The notes under the pieces were generated by a model. The model saw only the letters and a list, made by a program, of their open reading frames with translations, searched no databases and was not told the origin of the DNA. From contig JANRAA010000079.1 of assembly GCA_030728235.1 (NCBI GenBank), forward strand, positions 1-5,748: DNA of 5,748 nt, read 5' to 3'. This document shows positions 1 through 5,721 of the stretch, in pieces (the stretch's first letter is position 1; every line of letters begins with the position of its first letter). The position numbers were made by a program, and so were the translations under genes. The DNA is from Flavobacteriales bacterium. GTDB taxonomy: Bacteria > Bacteroidota > Bacteroidia > Flavobacteriales_D > Sanyastnellaceae.

Positions 1-133
1 CCTCACCAGATTGAGCAAAATGGAAAAAGAAGACATTCGGAAAATCGGCCTCTTGCATTTTAGTAAGGCATCCGAAAACGTTCGAAATGCATATCGCAAC
101 GTGCTCAACGAACTAAAGTTTATTCGAAAATAA
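1..133 (+). CDS. 3' end of an unrecognised protein (partial)
   Basis: An open frame runs from base 2 to a TAA at 131-133 and gives the last 43 residues of a protein, starting LTRLSKMEKEDIRKIG and ending NVLNELKFIRK. The tail is charged, rich in Lys, Arg and Glu, and looks alpha-helical; no signal, membrane segment or sorting domain is visible. I do not recognise the family. Codon use and composition look like ordinary coding sequence, and the frame stays open to the left edge. The gene converges on the minus-strand secreted-protein gene and overlaps its 3' end by 14 bases, so there is no room for a dedicated intergenic terminator. That this is the true C-terminus of a larger gene is an inference from the open frame and plausible peptide. 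Confidence 0.6.
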   Translation, partial: LTRLSKMEKEDIRKIGLLHFSKASENVRNAYRNVLNELKFIRK

Positions 134-1979
134 CCCGATACATTTCACGCGTTGCTCCAGAGGTACATTCAAGAAAATAAACCCCTGCGCCGTAGTTGCT
201 GACTTCAAGGCGGAAATTCCCAGTTGCACTGAAACGTTCAATCAGCTTGCCGTCAACACTCAGTAAATTGATGTTTACGTTTTCACCGATGACAATGATG
301 TCGAGGTAGTCTGATGCAGGATTGGGGTAAGGGTTTTTGATCAACCCGTCAGACAACGAAGCGGCATAGCTGCGAAGTGGAGAAGTCGATAGACCGCCAC
401 CTACATCTGTCCTATGAATGCGGTAATACGTGCTGCGGCCATATCCCATCTTCGGTATTTGGACCGTGTACGACTCGATGTCTTGGCTTGTAGGAATGGC
501 TGGTATGCTAAGCTCGTGCTGCCATTGCTGCAAGTCGAAACTACGCTCAACAGTAAAATATGATGCTTCTATTTCTGCTTTCACCTTCCAATCCAACTTC
601 ACTGCGTTTCCTGAACCGGCTGAGACATTGAACTCTAACCATTCAAGATCAAGAAATGAAGGCATTCCAGAGAGAACACCCATGTTGTCGACGCCTTCTC
701 CACTATCAGCTCTTGAAGAGCAATTCAAGATGTTGCATCCGCCAGTTCCAGCTGATGTTGAATACGACACATCACCAGTTGGCAAAGCACCCGTAAATAT
801 TATTGTTCCCTGTCCGCCGCCGCCGCCGCCAGCATGCAGTCCTGTATTGTTCACGCTTCCACCATTTCCTCCACTGGCCGAAATCTGCAGTGTTCTGCTT
901 GGATAAGTGATAAACTCTGGAATTTCGAGTAATATGCTCCCGCCAGCACCACCTCCACCAGCACCATCGTTGCCCGAGTTTGTGCAACTGGCACCGTTGG
1001 CTAAAATTTTTGCATTGCCAATCGATTCTAGCCTTGCCGCGCGAATCATGATAATGCCACCACCGTTTCCACCGATTGTGCCAACGCTATTGTTTTGCTG
1101 ACCGCCGCCCCCGCCGCCGCCAAGGTAAATTCTGTTTGGTGAAATGTAACCTGAAAGCGCCAGTCCGCCCAAACCGCCTGAGCCAGGCAAACACCCTGAA
1201 CTCGACCAACCCGGTCCACCTTGTCCGCCAGCAGTATAATTACCGCCGCCGCCGCCGCCACCGTTGTGTGAGCTACCGCCCCCGCCGCCGTTGAGCATGC
1301 GCGCGCGACCCGCCGTATAGTTGACATCGGTATTCAGAAATATCGATTCGCCTTTCGTGGCGTAATTTGCAGATGAAGTGCGGTATACAGAAATTTCGCA
1401 CGAAGGCCCACCCCAGTTAGAACTGCGGTTGCCCCCTCGAAAACCCATTGAATTGGCAGTAATATTATGTCCTAAAAACAACGTGCCAGTAACCTCAAAT
1501 GCCAGCACACCACCTTTCTCACCATCCCACGCCAGTGGTTGCATATTTCCTGTTGTTGTGTAATCGGGTGTTCCCAAGTTCGGATATGTGATTATCTGAA
1601 CCCGGCAATTGGCGCAGGTATTGAACGTTGCCGTAAGAGGCTGTTGCAAAGTGATGGTATTGGGAGAGCCCGAATAAGTAGTGAGTGAAGCGATGGTTGC
1701 TACTTCGTAAACACCAGCATTATTTATTGCACCCAGCCCACCAAAGGCGTCGCTGTTTGACGTGTTTCCTAGCACATCGTCTTGCATTTGCAAAACAATA
1801 ACCCGGTCGCCCCCATCGAATGTGTCGTAGGTTTGGTTGACATTCGAAACAGTTAGAGAAGCCCCGCTAATTGAGGCCACACGAGCATAGGCATTCACCC
1901 CTTGGGAAAAGGATAAAACACGAATGAAAACAAATCCTATTAGGATTGGCAATGATTTTAGTTGGCAGCTATAGGTCAT
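120..1979 (-). CDS. glycine-rich secreted protein with T9SS type A sorting domain
   Basis: The 619-residue product is predicted to be exported by Sec and then carried across the outer membrane by the type IX system, to be released or anchored at the surface. Residues 1-26 form a signal peptide, with a hydrophobic core near PILIGFVFI and likely cleavage near SFSQ. Residues about 27-225 are a beta-rich N-terminal part. Residues about 229-415 are very Gly-rich, with runs of 5-7 Gly between hydrophobic strands such as GGIIMIRA and GGSILLEI. Residues about 443-540 resemble the FN3-like module common before Bacteroidota sorting domains (LDWKVKAEIEASYFTVERS, then YYRIHRTD). Residues about 546-619 are the sorting domain: NPYPNPASDYLDI, LLSVDGKLI and GAGVYFLE are the usual type A landmarks. 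The chosen ATG is the only Met that keeps the signal peptide. No enzymatic motif is seen; an adhesin or surface-matrix role is only inference. No clear -7 element was found upstream. Confidence 0.9.
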   Translation of the reverse strand: MTYSCQLKSLPILIGFVFIRVLSFSQGVNAYARVASISGASLTVSNVNQTYDTFDGGDRVIVLQMQDDVLGNTSNSDAFGGLGAINNAGVYEVATIASLTTYSGSPNTITLQQPLTATFNTCANCRVQIITYPNLGTPDYTTTGNMQPLAWDGEKGGVLAFEVTGTLFLGHNITANSMGFRGGNRSSNWGGPSCEISVYRTSSANYATKGESIFLNTDVNYTAGRARMLNGGGGGSSHNGGGGGGGNYTAGGQGGPGWSSSGCLPGSGGLGGLALSGYISPNRIYLGGGGGGGQQNNSVGTIGGNGGGIIMIRAARLESIGNAKILANGASCTNSGNDGAGGGGAGGSILLEIPEFITYPSRTLQISASGGNGGSVNNTGLHAGGGGGGQGTIIFTGALPTGDVSYSTSAGTGGCNILNCSSRADSGEGVDNMGVLSGMPSFLDLEWLEFNVSAGSGNAVKLDWKVKAEIEASYFTVERSFDLQQWQHELSIPAIPTSQDIESYTVQIPKMGYGRSTYYRIHRTDVGGGLSTSPLRSYAASLSDGLIKNPYPNPASDYLDIIVIGENVNINLLSVDGKLIERFSATGNFRLEVSNYGAGVYFLECTSGATREMYRVIFE

Positions 1980-2064
1980 CGTAGTTTGGTATTGTAGGAT
2001 TATTCTTACGTGAAATATTACTTTGGGTTACGCGATTTGACCTTCAGTTTCAAAGTTCAAACCT

Positions 2065-2072
2065 TACCTTTG
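2065..2072 (+). promoter_or_regulatory. Bacteroidota -7 promoter element for the purN operon
   Basis: TACCTTTG matches the Bacteroidota primary-sigma -7 consensus TAnnTTTG exactly. It ends only four bases before the purN ATG, so the expected start of transcription, about 5-8 bases further on, falls at or within a few bases of the start codon. This predicts a leaderless or nearly leaderless mRNA. No good TTTG-type -33 element lies at the usual 19-21 base spacing; a TTTG at 2036-2039 is too far away at 25 bases. Confidence 0.65.
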
Positions 2073-2076
2073 CTGC

Positions 2077-2655
2077 ATGAATAGGCCAATACGCATTGCT
2101 ATTTTTGCCTCAGGAGGAGGCTCCAATGCTCGATCAATTATGGAGCATTTTCAAAATTCCGATGACGCAACGGTGGTGCTTCTCGGTTGCAACCGCAAGT
2201 CGGCTGGTGTTTTCAACCATGCAGCCGACTTCAACATCGACAGTTGGCACTTTACAAAAGATGATTTGCAAAACGGAAACGTTCTTAAAAAGCTAGAGGC
2301 ATTCGATGTTCAACTGATTGTTTTGGCGGGCTTTCTCTTGATGGTTCCCGAATCAATGGTGAAAGCGTATCCTGATCGGATTTTGAACATTCACCCCGCG
2401 CTTTTGCCTCGATATGGCGGTGAAGGCATGTACGGCATGCACGTTCACAAAGCCGTGAAAAATGCCGGCGACCCATTTTCTGGCATGACCATACACTTGG
2501 TCAATGAACACTATGACGAAGGCGAGATTCTCTTTCAAGCAACAACAGAACTCACCTCAGACGACACCGCAGAATCTATTGCTGCCAAAGTGCTCACCCT
2601 AGAACATCGGTACTACCCACAAGTTATCGAATCATATTGCAAAACGATTGTGTGA
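2077..2655 (+). CDS. purN: phosphoribosylglycinamide formyltransferase (GAR transformylase)
   Basis: This cytosolic enzyme of de novo purine synthesis transfers a formyl group from 10-formyltetrahydrofolate to GAR, giving FGAR. The 192-residue product is full length, slightly shorter than the E. coli enzyme. It opens with the phosphate-binding loop ASGGGSN (11-17) after a beta strand. The catalytic signature NIHPALLP supplies Asn104 and His106, and HYDEGEI supplies Asp147, matching the Asn-His-Asp triad of the family. The stretch RYGGEGMYGMHVHKAV is the form I associate with Bacteroidota PurN. The start ATG sits just after the -7 element, with no Shine-Dalgarno sequence, as expected for a leaderless message. 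Its TGA overlaps the ATG of the next gene by one base, so it is the first gene of a coupled three-gene operon. Confidence 0.95.
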   Translation: MNRPIRIAIFASGGGSNARSIMEHFQNSDDATVVLLGCNRKSAGVFNHAADFNIDSWHFTKDDLQNGNVLKKLEAFDVQLIVLAGFLLMVPESMVKAYPDRILNIHPALLPRYGGEGMYGMHVHKAVKNAGDPFSGMTIHLVNEHYDEGEILFQATTELTSDDTAESIAAKVLTLEHRYYPQVIESYCKTIV

Positions 2656-3233
2656 TGGAATTTACTTGGAGTGATTATTTCGCAGCCACCATGGTGCTCT
2701 TTGCGGTTATCGACGTTGTTGGATCCATTCCTATCATTGTTGATGTAAAGCGCAAAGCCGGTCAAATCAGCAGCTTCCGAGCGACGATGGTATCGGCATT
2801 TATCATGCTTGCATTTCTTTTTTTAGGTGAAAAACTCATCACTTTCCTTGGTATTGACGTGAATTCGTTTGCCGTGGCTGGTTCATTGGTGCTGTTTTTC
2901 CTTGCTTTGGAGATGGTGCTTGGGGTAGAGTTTTTTAAGCACGATCCGAAAGCGGTGAAGGCCGCTAGCATTGTCCCAATCGCTTTTCCAATCATCGCTG
3001 GCGCGGGCAGCATGACGACCATTATCTCGCTACGCGCTGAATATTCGCAACTGGTCATGATACTCGCCATCTTTACCAACATGATTGTCGTTTACTTCGT
3101 ATTGCGCTCGATTTACAAGATTGAAAAGATGCTTGGCGACACAGGCATAGCTATACTTAGAAAAGCTTTCGGAATCATCCTCCTCGCCATTGCAGTGAAA
3201 CTGTTCAGTGCCAACGTTACCCAATTATTCTGA
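2655..3233 (+). CDS. MarC family (UPF0056) integral membrane protein
   Basis: The 192-residue product is an inner-membrane protein with about six hydrophobic spans, near residues 7-29, 42-62, 68-90, 105-126, 131-151 and 168-187. Length, topology and the central motif VPIAFPIIAGAGSM fit the MarC family, where the corresponding motif is usually P-L-A-(I/F)-P-x-x-x-G-P-G; here the second Pro is replaced by Ala. An acidic residue (Asp20) and a Pro (Pro26) lie in the first span in the position typical of the family. The transported substrate is unknown: the old link of MarC to multiple antibiotic resistance has been withdrawn, so no resistance role should be read from the name. The ATG at 2655 overlaps the purN TGA. 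An earlier in-frame TTG at 2637 lies within purN and would put polar residues ahead of the protein, so I prefer the ATG. Confidence 0.9.
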   Translation: MEFTWSDYFAATMVLFAVIDVVGSIPIIVDVKRKAGQISSFRATMVSAFIMLAFLFLGEKLITFLGIDVNSFAVAGSLVLFFLALEMVLGVEFFKHDPKAVKAASIVPIAFPIIAGAGSMTTIISLRAEYSQLVMILAIFTNMIVVYFVLRSIYKIEKMLGDTGIAILRKAFGIILLAIAVKLFSANVTQLF

Positions 3234-3727
3234 TGGAAGAGGAAAGGGAAGTAATTATCTATACTGATGGCGGTGCCAGTGGTAATCCAGGAAAAGGAGG
3301 CTATGGCGCCATCTTGATGTACGGCCGCCATAAAAAAGAACTCTCAGGAGCCTTTAGAGTTACTACCAATAACCGTATGGAGTTGTTAGCAGTCATTACC
3401 AGCCTGGAAGCAATAACAAAACCAGATCAGCTAGTTTGCATCGTGTCTGACTCGAAATATGTAGTCGACGCGGTACAAAAAGGATGGGTATTCAATTGGG
3501 AACGAGTTAAGTTCAAAAAGAAAAAAAACCCAGACCTCTGGCGGCGATTTTTAGAAGTCTATCGCAAACATCGTGTCCGATTTGTCTGGGTGAAAGGTCA
3601 CGATGGCAATGCGATGAATGAACGTGCAGACGTTTTGGCCGTATCTGCCTACCAAAACGGTCCGCTGCATATCGATGAAGGGTATGAATCAGGTCTCGCC
3701 AGTGGCGAGGATGATGGAATGTTCTAA
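3233..3727 (+). CDS. rnhA: ribonuclease HI
   Basis: This cytosolic endonuclease cuts the RNA strand of RNA/DNA hybrids, acting on R-loops, Okazaki primers and misincorporated ribonucleotides. The product has 164 residues against 155 in E. coli. The four metal-binding acidic residues are present: Asp12 in YTDGGASGNPG, Glu50 in NNRMEL, Asp73 in SDSKYV and Asp133 in ERADVLA. The flexible-loop His123 is present in VKGHDGN. The basic handle region used for substrate binding is retained, with KGWVFNWERVKFKKKKNPD at about 83-101, so this is the type I form with handle. The last 20 or so residues form a non-conserved acidic tail (DEGYES, GEDDG). The ATG overlaps the TGA of the membrane-protein gene by one base, giving translational coupling. 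No terminator is evident in the 34 bases between its stop and the next promoter element. Confidence 0.95.
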   Translation: MEEEREVIIYTDGGASGNPGKGGYGAILMYGRHKKELSGAFRVTTNNRMELLAVITSLEAITKPDQLVCIVSDSKYVVDAVQKGWVFNWERVKFKKKKNPDLWRRFLEVYRKHRVRFVWVKGHDGNAMNERADVLAVSAYQNGPLHIDEGYESGLASGEDDGMF

Positions 3728-3761
3728 GCATCTGTTTTCAACTTTCTAGCTTTTGAATTGT

Positions 3762-3769
3762 TACCTTTG
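3762..3769 (+). promoter_or_regulatory. Bacteroidota -7 promoter element for the glutaryl-CoA dehydrogenase gene
   Basis: TACCTTTG is an exact TAnnTTTG match, 21 bases before the ATG at 3791. A TTTC at 3736-3739, 22 bases upstream, is a plausible weak -33 partner. Predicted transcription starts near 3775-3777, which leaves a leader of about 15 bases that is A-rich (AATAAAAAA) and lacks a Shine-Dalgarno sequence. Because the element lies downstream of the possible TTG start at 3758, it argues against that start. Confidence 0.65.
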
Positions 3770-3790
3770 CAGCCGAATAAAAAATCTGCA

Positions 3791-4969
3791 ATGAGAACAG
3801 ACCTTTATCAGGGCCACGACTATTACCAAATGGATGAGTGGCTAACCGAAGAACACAAGCTGATTCGCGACACTGCGCGTGCCTGGATCAAAAAAGAAGT
3901 CAGCCCGATTATCGAAGATGCCTTCGAACAGGGGAAATTTCCAAAACACCTTATAAAAGGCTTGGCAGAAATCGGTGGTTTCGGTCCGTACATCCCTGAA
4001 CAATATGGTGGTGCCGGACTTGATCAAATATCCTACGGTCTGCTCATGCAAGAGTTGGAACGCTGTGATTCTGGTTTGCGCTCAACATCTTCTGTACAAA
4101 GCTCACTGGTGATGTACCCAATTTGGAAATATGGAACCGAAGAACAACGCATGAAGTACCTTCCGAAACTCGCTGCAGGTGAGTTTATCGGTTGCTTCGG
4201 GCTGACAGAGCCTGACCACGGGTCGAACCCTGGTGGTATGATCACAAACTTCAAAGACAAGGGTGATCACTACCTTTTGAACGGTGCAAAAATGTGGATT
4301 TCGAACGCACCTTTTGCTGACATCGCTGTGGTTTGGGCAAAAGATGAATCTGGCCGCATCCACGGACTGGTTGTAGAACGCGGCATGGAAGGATTCACCA
4401 CGCCAACGATGACCGGGAAATGGAGTCTCCGCGCGAGCGATACGGGTGAGCTTATTTTCGATAACGTAAAAGTTCCGAAAGAGAACTTACTACCTGGCCG
4501 CAGTGGCTTGGGCGCACCGCTAAGCTGTTTGGATTCTGCCCGGTATGGAATCGCATGGGGTGCCATTGGCGCTGCGTTAGATTGTTATGATGTTGCACTT
4601 CGCTACGCGAAAGAAAGACAGCAATTCGGTAAGCCAATCGCTGGTTTCCAGCTTCAGCAAAAGAAATTGGCTGAGATGATTACTGAAATCACCAAAGCTC
4701 AATTGCTGACCTTCCGCTTGGGACAATTGAGAAACGATGGCCGTGCTACCTCTGCTCAAATATCTATGGCAAAGCGCAACAATGTCGATATGGCCATTCA
4801 CATTGCACGTGAAGCTCGCCAAATTCTAGGCGGTATGGGTATCATCAATGAATACCCGATTATGCGTCACATGATGAATCTTGAATCTGTGATTACCTAC
4901 GAGGGAACGCACGACATACACTTGCTTATCACTGGTATGGATATTACCGGTGAAAATGCTTTTAGCTGA
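3791..4969 (+). CDS. gcdH: glutaryl-CoA dehydrogenase (acyl-CoA dehydrogenase family)
   Basis: This FAD enzyme oxidises and decarboxylates glutaryl-CoA to crotonyl-CoA, passing electrons to electron-transfer flavoprotein, in lysine and tryptophan breakdown. The 392-residue product has the three acyl-CoA dehydrogenase parts in order: N-terminal helices (about 1-130), middle beta domain (about 131-235) and C-terminal helices (about 236-392). Features specific to the glutaryl enzyme rather than short- or medium-chain enzymes are RSTSSVQSSLVMYPI with substrate-binding Arg97, GCFGLTEPDHGSNPGGM, CLDSARYGIAWG, and NLESVITYEGTHDIH with catalytic base Glu371. Glu90 and Tyr370 align by eye with Glu87 and Tyr369 of the human enzyme, consistent with a decarboxylating type; this is inference. 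The gene has its own promoter and terminator, so it is probably monocistronic. The ATG at 3791 is chosen over an upstream in-frame TTG at 3758, which would lie before the predicted transcription start. Confidence 0.92.
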   Translation: MRTDLYQGHDYYQMDEWLTEEHKLIRDTARAWIKKEVSPIIEDAFEQGKFPKHLIKGLAEIGGFGPYIPEQYGGAGLDQISYGLLMQELERCDSGLRSTSSVQSSLVMYPIWKYGTEEQRMKYLPKLAAGEFIGCFGLTEPDHGSNPGGMITNFKDKGDHYLLNGAKMWISNAPFADIAVVWAKDESGRIHGLVVERGMEGFTTPTMTGKWSLRASDTGELIFDNVKVPKENLLPGRSGLGAPLSCLDSARYGIAWGAIGAALDCYDVALRYAKERQQFGKPIAGFQLQQKKLAEMITEITKAQLLTFRLGQLRNDGRATSAQISMAKRNNVDMAIHIAREARQILGGMGIINEYPIMRHMMNLESVITYEGTHDIHLLITGMDITGENAFS

Positions 4970-4987
4970 TCAAAACATTTCATTAAT

Positions 4988-5015
4988 AAAAAGGGCTGGT
5001 TCAGCCCTTTTTTTT
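4988..5015 (+). terminator. intrinsic terminator after gcdH, probably bidirectional
   Basis: AAGGGCTG at 4991-4998 pairs perfectly with CAGCCCTT at 5002-5009 around a three-base loop, and flanking A and T residues can extend the stem to 11 pairs. Eight T residues (5008-5015) follow on the plus strand. It begins 18 bases after the gcdH stop. Read on the minus strand, the same hairpin is followed by five T residues (4992-4988), so it could also stop transcription coming from the right. Confidence 0.9.
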
Positions 5016-5133
5016 ATTGAATTACTTTTTCCAGATTATAAAATTTTAAGCAGTCACGTTCTTGAGCTTCTATCACATTAACATTAAAACTCCATTCTCT
5101 ATTGATAAGTGTTTGTAATACACATTCATTCAT
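5014..5133 (-). CDS. possible small ORF, 39 residues, unknown
   Basis: A minus-strand frame starts at an ATG (5131-5133) and ends with a TAA at 5014-5016, right at the edge of the terminator hairpin. The peptide begins MNECVLQTLINREWSF and ends LKFYNLEKVIQ. Its composition is balanced, with two Cys, one Trp and mixed hydrophobic and charged residues, and is not low-complexity. It has no signal peptide or membrane segment and I do not recognise it. A weak promoter candidate, TAAGATTG on the minus strand (5146-5153), has one mismatch to TAnnTTTG and lies 12 bases upstream of the ATG. Stop placement against a bidirectional terminator is suggestive, but a 40-codon open frame can arise by chance or be a remnant of a longer gene. 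Confidence 0.25.
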   Translation of the reverse strand: MNECVLQTLINREWSFNVNVIEAQERDCLKFYNLEKVIQ

Positions 5134-5187
5134 ATGTTAAATTGACAATCTTATCGTCTAATCATGTCTATTCGTGGTATTTTTTTA

Positions 5188-5195
5188 TACCTTTG
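5188..5195 (+). promoter_or_regulatory. Bacteroidota -7 promoter element for the small exported-protein locus
   Basis: TACCTTTG, again an exact TAnnTTTG match, is preceded by a T-rich run. No clear TTTG -33 box lies 19-21 bases upstream. Transcription would start near 5201-5203, giving a leader of about 80 bases to the first ATG (5283), or about 125 bases to the ATG at 5328. This is far longer than the leaders predicted at the other two promoters in the window. Confidence 0.55.
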
Positions 5196-5282
5196 TCGAC
5201 AACAACTATTACCGAGCTTGTCATCTTCTTCTCTCCAGAGCTGCTAGACAGCAATCTCGCTTAACCATTTATTGCTGCTACA

Positions 5283-5693
5283 ATGTTTAAACCAATGACT
5301 ACTCATTGCAAGTCTATCTCGGCTGCAATGAAATCTGGGGCTATGCGCTCCTTTCTCCTATTAGTTCTTGCTATTGGCACATCATTAACCATTCAGGGTC
5401 AAACAGTTCAACCGCAAGCATCACTTTCGACAAGTGGCGTATTGATGTTACCTGCTGGAGTTGAATCAACCACATTGTTCACTTTCGATTTGAGTAATCT
5501 ATCATTCGAAAATGATCAAGAAATGGTTGAATTCATGAGTCAATTCAACAACGAGTTCTTCTTATTTCGCTGCAATCCTGCTGAAAATAAGGGTATTGTA
5601 ATGCTTCGCACTAAGGGGCGTGAGCAATGGACACGTGAGCAATGGAATGCTGTGCTTTCTGACTGCTGTGTCCAAAAACCAATTGTAAAGTAA
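5283..5693 (+). CDS. small predicted exported protein, unknown function
   Basis: The frame encodes up to 136 residues. A hydrophobic segment FLLLVLAIGTSLTI (24-37), followed by QGQ, looks like a Sec signal peptide with cleavage near residue 38-40, leaving about 97 mature residues. Four Met residues could start it: positions 1, 5, 16 (base 5328) and 21 (base 5343). The later two give a more usual signal-peptide length, so the true start may be 5328 or 5343. The mature part reads as strand (STTLFTFDLSNLSF), helix (NDQEMVEFMSQF), strand (EFFLFRCN), strand (GIVMLRT), helix (WTREQWNAVLSDC), which could be a small ferredoxin-like fold; this is inference. Cys97, Cys128 and Cys129 are the only mature cysteines. 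No T9SS sorting domain or lipoprotein signal is present. The next gene starts 28 bases after the stop, so the two may be co-transcribed. I do not recognise the family. Confidence 0.7.
   Translation: MFKPMTTHCKSISAAMKSGAMRSFLLLVLAIGTSLTIQGQTVQPQASLSTSGVLMLPAGVESTTLFTFDLSNLSFENDQEMVEFMSQFNNEFFLFRCNPAENKGIVMLRTKGREQWTREQWNAVLSDCCVQKPIVK
5619..5646 (+). repeat. tandem 15-base in-frame duplication in the small exported-protein gene
   Basis: CGTGAGCAATGGA at 5619-5631 recurs exactly at 5634-5646, an offset of 15 bases. It encodes the consecutive pentapeptides REQWT and REQWN (residues 113-117 and 118-122). The 13-base identity and codon-length offset suggest a duplication within the gene that keeps the frame. 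Confidence 0.75.
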
Positions 5694-5721
5694 ACAACAA
5701 CTACTACTTAATCTCTCAATT

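Larger units (their letters stand above)
4970..5282. other. AT-rich intergenic interval of 313 bases
   Basis: This stretch separates the glutaryl-CoA dehydrogenase gene from the small exported-protein gene. It holds the terminator at 4988-5015, a possible minus-strand 39-codon ORF at 5014-5133, the TACCTTTG element at 5188-5195 and a leader of about 80 bases. The leader contains a weak 7-bp inverted repeat, CAGCAAT at 5249-5255 and ATTGCTG at 5271-5277, with a 15-base loop. It ends five bases before the first ATG of the next gene. The stem is short and may be chance. I see no tRNA, known riboswitch or mobile-element end here. Confidence 0.6.

Noticed and set aside
430..906. A 158-codon plus-strand frame inside the T9SS gene
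   Set aside because: It lies wholly antisense to a well-supported secreted protein, is Pro-rich from the Gly tracts, and has no promoter or domain.
814..1290. Regularly spaced triplet tracts considered as a CRISPR or tandem-repeat array
   Set aside because: There is no repeat unit of constant length with unique spacers; the similarity is due only to poly-Gly codons within one open reading frame.
907..1294. Plus-strand frames rich in Pro or Arg opposite the glycine-rich gene
   Set aside because: They are reverse or shifted readings of the Gly triplet tracts (Gly read antisense as Pro or Arg/Ala) and have no start signals or recognisable domains of their own.
1980..2064. Promoter for the minus-strand T9SS gene
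   Set aside because: The best minus-strand candidates (such as TAATATTT) have at least two mismatches to TAnnTTTG and no -33 partner, so no site is called.
2637..2654. TTG start giving the MarC protein six extra residues
   Set aside because: It lies within purN, adds polar residues not expected for the family, and ignores the TGATG overlap that is repeated at the next junction.
3728..3761. Terminator between rnhA and gcdH
   Set aside because: No GC-rich hairpin with a T-tract is present, so read-through from the purN operon into gcdH remains possible.
3758..3790. TTG start extending glutaryl-CoA dehydrogenase by 11 residues
   Set aside because: The exact -7 promoter element at 3762-3769 would lie inside the extension, so these codons would not be transcribed from that promoter.
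5164..5247. A 27-residue plus-strand ORF starting MSIRGIFLYLC
   Set aside because: Its start is upstream of the -7 element it overlaps, its reading is largely the promoter T-run and leader, and it has no initiation signal.
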